From assembly GCA_963728195.1 (NCBI GenBank), contig CAVSIX010000013.1:124001-188000 (forward strand): 64,000 nt of DNA, read 5' to 3'. The position numbers were made by a program, and so were the translations under genes. Numbering within the stretch: the stretch's first letter is position 1; each line of letters opens with the position of its first letter. Shown piece by piece: positions 52,843 to 60,938 of this stretch. The notes beneath the pieces were generated by a model. The model had not been told where the DNA came from and did no database searches. It saw only the letters and a program-made list of their open reading frames with translations. Origin of the DNA: Sva-07 sp963728195. Its GTDB lineage: Bacteria > Actinomycetota > Acidimicrobiia > Acidimicrobiales > Ilumatobacteraceae.

Positions 52843-54310
52843 GCTCCTCGGCAGCCGGTCACGGATCGCCGCACCCGCCGTCGAGGTGCCCGAGGAAGCG
52901 ATCGAGGCGCTGGCGTCGATCTGCGAAACGATCGAAGCCGATGGCGCCGACCACGACGCGGTCGCCGAGGCCAGCCGCGACTGGTGGCCGCTGGCACTCC
53001 ACTGGGCGCTCGCCGGGCAGGTGCCACAGCTCGCCGACGTCGTCGTGCGGCCGACGACGACCGACGAGGTCGTGCGAGTGGTGCAGGTGTGCAACAACGC
53101 CCGACTTCCTCTCACGGTCGCCGGCGGCCGCAGCGGCGTGTGTGGCGCCGCCGCACCGGTGTTCGGCGGTGTCGTTCTCGACGCCACCGCACTGAGCGGC
53201 GTGGTGAGCGTCGACACGATCTCCGGCATCGTCGAGGTGCTGCCGGGCACGTTCGGGCCCGATCTCGAAGACGAGCTGCAGACGGCACACGGGCTGTCGG
53301 TGGGCCACTTCCCACAGAGCTTCGATCTCGCAACGGTGGGCGGCTGGGTCGCCTCGCGCGGAGCCGGCCAGTACTCGACGCGCTACGGCAAGATCGAGGA
53401 CATGGTCGTCGGCCTCGAAGCGGTGCTGGCCGACGGCACGATCGTACGTACCGGCGGGGCACCTGCCGCAGCGGCGGGTCCGGATCTGACGCAGTTGCTC
53501 GTCGGTTCGGAGGGCACGCTGGGCGTGATCACGCGAGTGTGGCTGCGAACACACCCGGTACCGACGCACGAACGACGCGCGGCATATGCCTTCTCCACGT
53601 TCGCCGACGGCATCGAGGCGTGCCGCCACATCCTCCAGGACGGCGCCACACCGGCGGTCCTACGGCTCTACGACGCCGCCGAATCCCAGCGCGGTCAAGG
53701 TGGTGACGGCTCCCAGTGCATGCTGCTCGTCCTCGACGAGGGTCACGTCGAACTGGTCGATGCAACGATGTCGATCGTCGAGCACTGCTCGATGCTCGCG
53801 GGCGCCGAGCCGATGGACGAGGCGCTCGTCGACGCCTGGATGGGTCACCGAAACGACACCTCTGCGCTCCAGGGGCTCACCCGCAAGGGATTCGTCGTCG
53901 ACACGATGGAGATCGCTGCGCCGTGGTCGCGTCTCGGCGCGCTGTTCGACGACGTGCGCGCCGCGATGATGGCCGTGCCCCATGCCCGTGCGGCGACGTG
54001 CCACCTGTCGCACAGTTATCCCGACGGCGCCTGCCTGTACTTCACGTTCGCCGCGACCCCGCCTCCCGACGAGGTGGAATCGACCTACGTCGCACTGTGG
54101 GATGCCGGCCAGCGCGCCGTGTTGGCGGGAGGCGGCAACCTGTCGCACCACCACGGGGTGGGGTTGAACCGGGGACGGTTCATGGCTGAGGCCCTCGGTT
54201 CGGCCCACGGTGTGCTGGCCGGGATCAAAGCGGCACTCGACCCGAACGGCATCATGAACCCCGGCAAGCTGGGACTGCCGACGCCGTTCGGCGAGGTGTC
54301 GTGGCCGTGA
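52814..54310 (+). CDS. Alkyl-DHAP synthase-like FAD-binding oxidase
   Basis: The 498-residue VAO-family flavoprotein has the FAD loop RLPLTVAGGRSGVCGAA near residue 100, and the family stretch HFPQSFDLATVGGWVASRGAGQYSTRYGKIEDM. The C-terminal motifs SHSYPDGACLYFTF and LSHHHGVGLNRGRFM are hallmarks of alkyldihydroxyacetonephosphate synthase (AGPS): the Tyr and the triple His belong to its active site. AGPS makes the ether bond of ether lipids from acyl-DHAP and fatty alcohol; D-lactate or glycolate oxidases are the alternative. Following glpD, which makes DHAP, strengthens an ether-lipid-like role, but this is inference. GTG 52814 overlaps glpD; a start a few codons later is possible. Confidence 0.8.
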   Translation: MPTSPTPPIELLGSRSRIAAPAVEVPEEAIEALASICETIEADGADHDAVAEASRDWWPLALHWALAGQVPQLADVVVRPTTTDEVVRVVQVCNNARLPLTVAGGRSGVCGAAAPVFGGVVLDATALSGVVSVDTISGIVEVLPGTFGPDLEDELQTAHGLSVGHFPQSFDLATVGGWVASRGAGQYSTRYGKIEDMVVGLEAVLADGTIVRTGGAPAAAAGPDLTQLLVGSEGTLGVITRVWLRTHPVPTHERRAAYAFSTFADGIEACRHILQDGATPAVLRLYDAAESQRGQGGDGSQCMLLVLDEGHVELVDATMSIVEHCSMLAGAEPMDEALVDAWMGHRNDTSALQGLTRKGFVVDTMEIAAPWSRLGALFDDVRAAMMAVPHARAATCHLSHSYPDGACLYFTFAATPPPDEVESTYVALWDAGQRAVLAGGGNLSHHHGVGLNRGRFMAEALGSAHGVLAGIKAALDPNGIMNPGKLGLPTPFGEVSWP

Positions 54311-54744
54311 GCACCGCATCACCGCGCAGCCGCTGGGACCGCCAGGCGATCCGTGCGGGCATCGGGGTCTGTTTGATCCTTGCGATACCGCTCACGTTGA
54401 TCGCTGCAGTCGTCGACTCGGACTCGTCGGGACTCAACGCCTTCTTCTTCTTCGGTGCGATGTTCGGCTTCGTGCTCGGCGCAGGCTGCGCTGCATGGGT
54501 GCAACGGTGCGGGACCCCCCTGTCGCACGGTGTGGTCACCACGATCACGGCCTATCTCGGAGCGCAAGCCGTGTTCATCGCGATCCGTCTGCTGCGCGAC
54601 CAGAGCGTCAACTGGTTCGGCGTGTTCTTCACGCTGTCGCTCGTGATCCTCGCCGGCGTGGCGGGTGGCATGCTGGGCAGCCAACTCCAGGCACGGGGCT
54701 TCGTGCCGTCCGGTCAACGAACCAATCAGCGGGGGGACCAATGA
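54307..54744 (+). CDS. Four-TM membrane protein in the glpD operon
   Basis: The 145-residue protein has four predicted membrane segments (about 18-38, 45-65, 77-97 and 103-126). The first loop is acidic (VDSDSSG) and the C-terminus polar. The family is not recognised. GTG 54307 is preferred because it forms the GTGA overlap with the upstream stop; GTG 54301, two codons longer, is also possible. The stop overlaps the FGGY kinase ATG. Its place between the AGPS-like enzyme and the kinase suggests transport or a membrane step in the same pathway. Confidence 0.75.
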   Translation: MSTASPRSRWDRQAIRAGIGVCLILAIPLTLIAAVVDSDSSGLNAFFFFGAMFGFVLGAGCAAWVQRCGTPLSHGVVTTITAYLGAQAVFIAIRLLRDQSVNWFGVFFTLSLVILAGVAGGMLGSQLQARGFVPSGQRTNQRGDQ

Positions 54745-56210
54745 GCACGGTGCTGGTCATCGACGTCGGCACGACGGGGCTGCGCGCCGCGATCGTCGAC
54801 GACACGCTCGCCGTCCGGGCGATGGAGTTCCGAGCCTGCCCGCCGATCACACCGGCGCCCGGGCTCGTCGAGTTCGACGGCGCCGAGATGGCAGCGAAGC
54901 TGCTCGATGCGGCACGGACCGTGCTGGCGGCCGCCCAGCAGCCCGTCGAGGCGGTGGGGATCACCAACCAGCGCGCGAGCACACTGGTCTGGGACCGAGC
55001 GACGGGCGAGCCGGTCGGACCCGGTCTCGGCTGGCAGGACCTGCGCACCGTCGGCGAGTGCATCATGGCCAGGATCGAACACGGTTGGGCGATCGCACCG
55101 AACCAGTCGTCGACCAAGGCGGGATGGCTGCTCGCGAACACGCCGGGCCTCGAGGGTCGCGACCTCTGTGTCGGCACGATCGACAGCTGGATCGCGTGGA
55201 CGCTGAGCGGGGGTGCCCTGCACGTCAGCGACCAGACCAACGCCTCGGCGACCACGAACGGTCTGCGCGTCGTCGATGGCTCGGCGTGGGCACACGATCG
55301 ATGCGAGGCCTTCGGTGTGCCCGAGTCGTTCCTGCCGAGTGTGGTCGATTCCGTCGGCGTGATCGGTCACGCCACGGCACTGCCCGGCGCACCGCCGATC
55401 GCTGCCCTGCTCGGCGACCAACAGGCATCGCTGATCGGGCAGAGCTGCGTCCGCCCCGGTCGGGCCAAGATCACGTTCGGCACCGGGGGCATGCTCGACC
55501 TCTGCACGGACACCGGCGCTCCGTCGGGTGCGCATCGCCACCAAGCAGGTACCTATCCACTGCCCTTGTGGTCGCGAGACGGCGAGATCACCTGGGGCGT
55601 CGAGGCGATCATGCTCTCGGCGGGCACCAACGTCGAATGGCTCCGTGACGACCTCGGGCTGATCGCCTCCAGCGCCGAGAGCCACGACGTTGCATCGATG
55701 TGTGACGACACCGACGGCGTCGTCTACGTGCCCGCACTGCTCGGCCTCGGTACGCCGAAGTGGGACTACGGCGCACGTGGCACGCTGCTCGGCATCACCC
55801 GCGGCACCGCACGACCGCACGTCGTGCGAGCCGTGCTCGAGGGCATCGCCCACCGTGGTGCCGATCTGCTCGACGCCGCCCGCACCGACAGCGGCATCGA
55901 CATCCACACGGTGCGCATCGACGGCGGCATGAGCGCCAACCCCACGTTCGCGCAGGCGCTCGCTGACGCCGCCGACTGCCCGATCGAAGTCGCTCCGGTG
56001 ACCGAGTCGACCACGATCGGCGCCGCCTTCATGGCGGGGCTCGGTGTAGGCCTGTTCTCGAGCCTCGACGATCTCGACGACCTCTGGACACCGGCACAGG
56101 TCGTCGAGCCGCGCGATCGCCGGACGCATGCCGAGCGACGCGAACGCTGGGCGGACGCACTGGAGCGCGCCGGTGGCTGGTACGCCGATCTGTCTGCACT
56201 CGAGTTCTGA
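54741..56210 (+). CDS. FGGY-family carbohydrate kinase with altered glycerol site
   Basis: The 489-residue kinase is similar to GlpK in ATP-site motifs (VIDVGTTGLRAAI, ITFGTGGMLDL, VRIDGGMSANPTFAQ) and keeps the catalytic aspartate in LLGDQQASL. Glycerol-contacting residues differ. The Arg-Glu of E. coli GlpK (TNQRET) is Arg-Ala here (TNQRAS), and the tyrosine of DPYFSGTK is replaced in APNQSSTK. Phosphorylation of glycerol itself is therefore doubtful; another polyol or a modified glycerol is more likely. A true GlpK exists at 25546-27039. ATG 54741 has GGGGGG 6 bases upstream and overlaps the 4-TM gene stop. Confidence 0.88.
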   Translation: MSTVLVIDVGTTGLRAAIVDDTLAVRAMEFRACPPITPAPGLVEFDGAEMAAKLLDAARTVLAAAQQPVEAVGITNQRASTLVWDRATGEPVGPGLGWQDLRTVGECIMARIEHGWAIAPNQSSTKAGWLLANTPGLEGRDLCVGTIDSWIAWTLSGGALHVSDQTNASATTNGLRVVDGSAWAHDRCEAFGVPESFLPSVVDSVGVIGHATALPGAPPIAALLGDQQASLIGQSCVRPGRAKITFGTGGMLDLCTDTGAPSGAHRHQAGTYPLPLWSRDGEITWGVEAIMLSAGTNVEWLRDDLGLIASSAESHDVASMCDDTDGVVYVPALLGLGTPKWDYGARGTLLGITRGTARPHVVRAVLEGIAHRGADLLDAARTDSGIDIHTVRIDGGMSANPTFAQALADAADCPIEVAPVTESTTIGAAFMAGLGVGLFSSLDDLDDLWTPAQVVEPRDRRTHAERRERWADALERAGGWYADLSALEF

Positions 56211-56308
56211 GCGATCACCAGTTGACCATGCGACGGACCCTAGAATTGCTCCGATGCCCTCCCAGCGGGAAGGCTGTCGTACGCATGACCCCGAAAGGAC
56301 ACTCCCCC

Positions 56309-56911
56309 GTGGATCTCGACCCCGCCGCACCGGCCACCAGCCGGCGCGGCCTCATCGGCGCATTGGGTGCGGCCGGACTTGCCGGTGCAGCTGCACTCAG
56401 CATCGCCCGGCCCGCAGCCGCCGCCCCGACCAGCCCGACCGACAGCGACAAGGTGCTGCTGCGCCAGGTGATGCGGCTCGAACTGACCGCCGAGGCGCTC
56501 TACCGCGAAGCGATCGACTCCGGGCTGTCCGACGTCGCCGGCGAGCTCGCAGCGGTGTTCGCCGAGAACCACGCCACCTATGCCACGAAGATCGCCGGTG
56601 CCGCCGGCTTCTCCGCTGACACCCTCGACCAGCGCGTCTTCGACGAGTTGCAGCCGGCGTTCGCCACCAGTGACGCCGATGCCTTCGCCGAAGCAGCGGC
56701 AAGCCTCGAGAACACGGCCGTCGCCACCCACACCGAACTCCTGCCGGAGTACGAGTCGTACAACGCCCGCAAGCTGACCGCCTCGATCCTCGTGGTCGAA
56801 GCCCGTATGGCGACCGTGCTCACCGACTTCGCAGGGCTCGTCTCCGACCTCGACGACGTCTTCGCGCCGGATGCGCAAGCGCTGGAGCTCACCGCAGGAG
56901 CCGCGTCATGA
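56309..56911 (+). CDS. Tat-exported ferritin-like protein (paralog 1)
   Basis: The 200-residue protein has a Tat-type signal (SRRGLIGALGAAGLAGAAALS) and a four-helix ferritin-like domain: LRQVMRLELTAEALYREAI, VFAENHATYATKIAG, SLENTAVATHTELL and VVEARMATVLTDFAG. The helix-4 position that reads ExRH in the neighbouring paralog is ExRM here, so one metal ligand is missing. GTG 56309 is chosen because GAAAGGA lies 9 bases upstream; a -10 TAGAAT at 56241-56246 would start the transcript about 55 bases before it. The stop overlaps paralog 2. Metal binding and role are unproven. Confidence 0.8.
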   Translation: MDLDPAAPATSRRGLIGALGAAGLAGAAALSIARPAAAAPTSPTDSDKVLLRQVMRLELTAEALYREAIDSGLSDVAGELAAVFAENHATYATKIAGAAGFSADTLDQRVFDELQPAFATSDADAFAEAAASLENTAVATHTELLPEYESYNARKLTASILVVEARMATVLTDFAGLVSDLDDVFAPDAQALELTAGAAS

Positions 56912-57735
56912 CCACGCACGGCACCGATGCGTCTCGCTACGGCCGGCGCGACGCCCTCAAACTGGGCGGCCTCACCGTCTCGGTGGCCGCACTCGTCGCA
57001 GCGTGCGGCACCGATCGCACCGGCGATGCCGCACCCGGCCGCGTCGGCTACGCACCGCCGATCACCGACCCGCCCGACTATGCCATCGACGACGCCGTGA
57101 TGCTGCGGACCGCTTCGTCGCTCGAACTCACCGCAGTCGCCGTCTACGAGGCGATCCTCGACAGCGGTGCGCTCGACGAGTCCACCACCGTGCTGGTGGA
57201 ACGGCTGATCGAAGACCACCGGGCGATCGCCGCCGAGATGGGGCGCCTCACCGAGTCGGTCGGTGGCGTGGCGTGGGAGTGCACCAATCCCTGGTACATG
57301 GACCGCTCCGTCGATCCGCTCATCGAGGCAGTGATCAACAGCGACGACCCGCAACGCGACATGCTCAACAGCGCCGTCGCGTTCGAGGACATCGCGGCTG
57401 CGACGCATCAGACGCTCACACTGGAACTGTCCGATCCCGATGCGGCGGCCGCGACGATCGCGGCGGCCACCCTCGAGTCGCGGCACGCCGCGTTCATCGT
57501 GGCGGCGGCCCGTGGCCCGGAGGGTTACGTCAGCCCCACGATCGGCGGCGGCGAAGTGCAGAACGACGCCGACGGCATCCCGTTCCAGTTCTCGATCACC
57601 TCACGTTTCGGCTCGACCGGCCAGGTCGAACTCGTGGCGGGTGCGCCGAACGAGAACGGGGTCCGACAGACGTTCATCCTGCAGACGCCGTCGCTCAACT
57701 CCTGGATCTACAACGAGCTCGAACCCACCTGCTGA
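56908..57735 (+). CDS. Exported ferritin-like protein (paralog 2)
   Basis: The 275-residue protein has a twin-arginine signal (YGRRDALKLGGLTVSVAALVAAC) that ends with a lipobox-like VAAC, so it may be a Tat lipoprotein. The ferritin-like domain (LRTASSLELTAVAVYEAIL, LIEDHRAIAAEMG, AFEDIAAATHQTL, LESRHAAFIVAAA) keeps all the expected Glu/His positions, including ExRH in helix 4. It has a longer C-terminal region (about 80 residues) than paralog 1, with PFQFSITSRFGSTGQVELV. ATG 56908 overlaps the stop of paralog 1. Confidence 0.82.
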   Translation: MTTHGTDASRYGRRDALKLGGLTVSVAALVAACGTDRTGDAAPGRVGYAPPITDPPDYAIDDAVMLRTASSLELTAVAVYEAILDSGALDESTTVLVERLIEDHRAIAAEMGRLTESVGGVAWECTNPWYMDRSVDPLIEAVINSDDPQRDMLNSAVAFEDIAAATHQTLTLELSDPDAAAATIAAATLESRHAAFIVAAARGPEGYVSPTIGGGEVQNDADGIPFQFSITSRFGSTGQVELVAGAPNENGVRQTFILQTPSLNSWIYNELEPTC

Positions 57736-57752
57736 GCACGGTGGCGGTGCCG

Positions 57753-57758
57753 TACACT
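57753..57758 (+). promoter_or_regulatory. -10 element TACACT of rnpB
   Basis: TACACT lies 12 bases before the first paired base of the RNase P RNA P1 helix; transcription would start near 57765-57771. No good -35 was seen. Confidence 0.45.
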
Positions 57759-57770
57759 CGGTGCCGCAAT

Positions 57771-58137
<367 letters not shown>

Positions 58138-58231
58138 GTTGCGACCACCGTGGCCGGCCTTTCAGCCGAATGTGTCAGCGGGCGCAGTGGCCGACGTCGA
58201 ATGGATGGTGGCGGTATTCGTGGGCGAGGGA

Positions 58232-58579
58232 TCAGACGCGCATCCAGTAGGGCGTGTAGTACTGCTCGTGGGCGGTGCGGTACTCGTCGTCGCCGTGACG
58301 CGTGTCGTCGTGGTCGGGTGCGCCCTTGATCTGGTCCTTGGTCATGCTGACGAAGACCTTCTCCTCGGTGTGGTCGATCCGCGTGATCGTGCCGGCGGGA
58401 ATCATCCGCTTCTTGCCGAAGATCCAGAAGCCGGTGTCGACCACGACGTGCTGACGTCCGGCTTCGGTGCTGCTGTCGTCGATCTTGCCGATCTCGCCGT
58501 CGGTGGCCTCGACGTCGTACCCGACGAGGTCCTGGTCACTGGACCAATCGGATGACTGGTGGTTCCAAATGGTGTCCAT
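58232..58579 (-). CDS. PRC-barrel domain protein
   Basis: The 115-residue protein contains a PRC-barrel: DLVGYDVEATDGEIGKIDDSST, then VVVDTGFWIFGKKRMIPAGTITRID near the end of the barrel, with VFVSMTKDQIKGAPDH following. The C-terminus (YRTAHEQYYTPYWMRV) is aromatic. PRC barrels bind partner proteins or RNA; the role here is unknown, though similar proteins are stress-related in actinobacteria. ATG 58579 is chosen because GGAGG lies about 7 bases upstream; the longer frame has no such site. It is divergent from the Liv operon. Confidence 0.85.
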   Translation of the reverse strand: MDTIWNHQSSDWSSDQDLVGYDVEATDGEIGKIDDSSTEAGRQHVVVDTGFWIFGKKRMIPAGTITRIDHTEEKVFVSMTKDQIKGAPDHDDTRHGDDEYRTAHEQYYTPYWMRV

Positions 58580-58801
58580 CTCGTGCCTCCTGTCCCGGCT
58601 CTTCCAGCCGCCCTGTCGCTCACCGCAACGGGACCTGCGGTGAGCGACGCGAGCAGCCTGCCCGCGGACACATCGCTCGAAACGCGTCCGAACGACCAAC
58701 GAAAATCGTCACATTCGGTGCCAGACGACAACGGTGACGACGTCGCTGCGGCTTCCCGCCGCGGCGCGGTCCCGGTCCGTTCCGGACCGGTGTGATGCGA
58801 C

Positions 58802-58807
58802 TAGGTT
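58802..58807 (+). promoter_or_regulatory. -10-like TAGGTT before the Liv permease gene
   Basis: TAGGTT is followed by 10 bases and ATG 58818. The leader would be a few bases at most. Confidence 0.35.
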
Positions 58808-58817
58808 GCGCAGCGAC

Positions 58818-60938
58818 ATGGGGGTGTCATCGACGGGCCGGGGGGCCGCACAGCTGCAACGGGTGGCATGGCAGTTGCTGCCTGCCTTCGGACTCGTTGC
58901 CGTCCAGCTGGTCTTCTTCGGGATGCCCGCGGGCGCCTGGGTACGAGGCGTCGTGCTCGGACTGTTGACCGCCCTGCTCGCAATGGGCATGGCGCTCGTC
59001 TACCGGGCGAACCGGGTGATCAACTTCGCACAAGCCGACCTCGGATTCGTCCCGACGACACTCGCCGTTGGACTGATCGTGTTCTCGGGGCTGCCCTATC
59101 TGTTCGGCTTCGGCGTCGGGCTCGTGGCCGCCGTCGCACTGGGGGCGGTCGTCGAGCTGGCCTTCGTGCGCCGATTCTCCCGCGCCTCACGGCTCGTGCT
59201 CACCGTCGCCACGATCGGCATCAGTCAGTTGCTCGTCGTACTGGCACTGCTCATCCCCCGGATGTGGGGCGAGAGCGTGGCATCGCAGCGCATCGCTCCC
59301 CCGGTCGACTGGAAGGTCACGGTCGGCACGTTCATCCTGTCGGCCAACGATCTGATCGCCCTGATCGTCGCACCGCTGGCGATGGTCGCCGTCGCCGTGT
59401 TCCTCGGCACCACGCGGCTCGGCACCGCCATCCGGGGTGCCGCCGAGCGCAGCGAACGGGCACTGATGCTCGGGATCCCGGTGGCCTGGCTCTCGACTCT
59501 CGTGTGGGCGATCGCCGCAGGCTTGTCGTTCCTCGCGCTGTTCCTGCGCGCCGGCATCCTCGGTGTGCCGCTCGGCGCTGCACTCAGCTTGTCGACGCTG
59601 GTGCTGGCGCTGGCGGCGCTCGTCATCGGTCGGCTCCGCCACCTGCCGACCGTCGCCACCACCGCCGTCGCACTCGGCGTGCTGGAGTACGGCGTCGCCT
59701 GGAATGCGACCAGCCCGCTACTCGTCACCCCGATCGTCGGCGCCGCCGTGCTGATCGCGTTGCTGCTGCAGCGCCGACAGTACGGTCGAGCAGACCGTGA
59801 CGAGGCCGCCGCCTGGCGCCTCGCCGACGAAGTCCGGCCACTCGAGCCGCGGGTTTCCCGGTTGGCGCTCGTGCGCCTGCTGCGCTGGGGCACCGCCACC
59901 GCCATCCTCGTCGGGCTGGTGCTGATCCCGCTGCTGCTGCGCACCGACCAGATCATCAAGGCGACCGCCGTCGTCGTGTTCGCGGTCATCGGCCTGTCGC
60001 TCGTCGTGCTGTCGGGCTGGGCAGGACAGATCTCGTTGGGCCAGATGGCGTTCGTCGCCATCGGTGCTGCCGTCAGCGCGAAGTGCACGATCAACTGGAA
60101 CATCGACATGTCGCTGTCGTTGGCGCTCGGCGGCGCTGCGGGTGCCGTCGCTGCACTCGTCGTCGGACTTCCCGCACTTCGACTGCGTGGGCTCTACCTC
60201 GCCGTCACCACGCTGGTGTTCGCGCTGGCGGTCAACGCCTGGTTGCTCAACCGGCAGTTCTTCGACTGGGTGCCCCGAGAGCGGATCGAGCGGCTCGCAC
60301 TGTTCGGCCGGATCGACGTGTCGACGCCCACGCGCTTCTACGTCTACACACTCGTGGTGTTCGCCCTGGTGTACCTCGCGCTGCGTGGGGTCCGCCACAG
60401 CCGAACCGGCCGGGCGATCATCGCGCTGCGCGAGAACGAACTCGCAGCCCAGGCGTTCTCGGTGTCTCCGGTTCGGGTGAAGTTGACCGCGTTCGTCATC
60501 TCGGGGTCCGTCGCCGGGATCGCCGGTGGGTTGTTCGTGCACCTGAGCCAGAGCTTCGACCTCACGAGCTACAGCGCTGCGGCCAGCCTCGACGTGTTCA
60601 CGGCGGCCGTGGTCGGCGGGCTCGGCTCGCTCTTCGGCGGCGTGCTGGGGGCGGTGTTCCTGCGTGGCAGCGAGTGGTTCATCACCGCTCCCGAGTGGCG
60701 GTTGCTGTCGTCCGCGATGGGCGTCCTGATCGTGCTGCTGATCCTCCCCGGCGGCCTCGCCAGCCTGGTGGTCAAGGTGCGCGACTGGTACGTGGGCATC
60801 GCCGTCGAACGCTCCGAGCGTGCCGTGGTTCCCCCCGCCCGGGTCTCGGAGAACCGCGAGCCGATCGCGGTTCGCGCAGACCTCGGCTCGAGAGATCACG
60901 AACCGGTCGACGAGGTGTCGATCGGGGGCGGCTCGTGA
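58818..60938 (+). CDS. Fused branched-chain amino acid ABC permease (LivH-LivM)
   Basis: The 706-residue protein combines two permeases normally encoded separately. The N-terminal half (about 1-310) is LivH-like, with MGMALVYRANRVINFAQADLGF and RGAAERSERALMLGI. The C-terminal half (about 355-680) is LivM-like, with LSGWAGQISLGQMAFVAIGAA, LRGLYLAVTTLVFALAVNAW and SRTGRAIIALRENELAAQAFSVSPVRVKL. A single chain would form the whole membrane pore. ATG 58818 is preferred over an upstream in-frame start (58734) because that would add a signal-less extension. The stop overlaps the next gene by GTGA. Substrate unknown. Confidence 0.9.
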   Translation: MGVSSTGRGAAQLQRVAWQLLPAFGLVAVQLVFFGMPAGAWVRGVVLGLLTALLAMGMALVYRANRVINFAQADLGFVPTTLAVGLIVFSGLPYLFGFGVGLVAAVALGAVVELAFVRRFSRASRLVLTVATIGISQLLVVLALLIPRMWGESVASQRIAPPVDWKVTVGTFILSANDLIALIVAPLAMVAVAVFLGTTRLGTAIRGAAERSERALMLGIPVAWLSTLVWAIAAGLSFLALFLRAGILGVPLGAALSLSTLVLALAALVIGRLRHLPTVATTAVALGVLEYGVAWNATSPLLVTPIVGAAVLIALLLQRRQYGRADRDEAAAWRLADEVRPLEPRVSRLALVRLLRWGTATAILVGLVLIPLLLRTDQIIKATAVVVFAVIGLSLVVLSGWAGQISLGQMAFVAIGAAVSAKCTINWNIDMSLSLALGGAAGAVAALVVGLPALRLRGLYLAVTTLVFALAVNAWLLNRQFFDWVPRERIERLALFGRIDVSTPTRFYVYTLVVFALVYLALRGVRHSRTGRAIIALRENELAAQAFSVSPVRVKLTAFVISGSVAGIAGGLFVHLSQSFDLTSYSAAASLDVFTAAVVGGLGSLFGGVLGAVFLRGSEWFITAPEWRLLSSAMGVLIVLLILPGGLASLVVKVRDWYVGIAVERSERAVVPPARVSENREPIAVRADLGSRDHEPVDEVSIGGGS

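Noticed and set aside
51103..53250. Long minus-strand open frame opposite glpD and the AGPS-like gene
   Set aside because: High GC keeps antisense frames open. It has no family motif, low-complexity composition, and the plus-strand proteins are clearly real.
56241..56256. TAGAAT 7 bases before an ATG as leaderless start of the ferritin-like gene
   Set aside because: The ATG at 56254 opens a different frame from the ferritin-like protein. The element may still be the -10 of a transcript with a 55-base leader.
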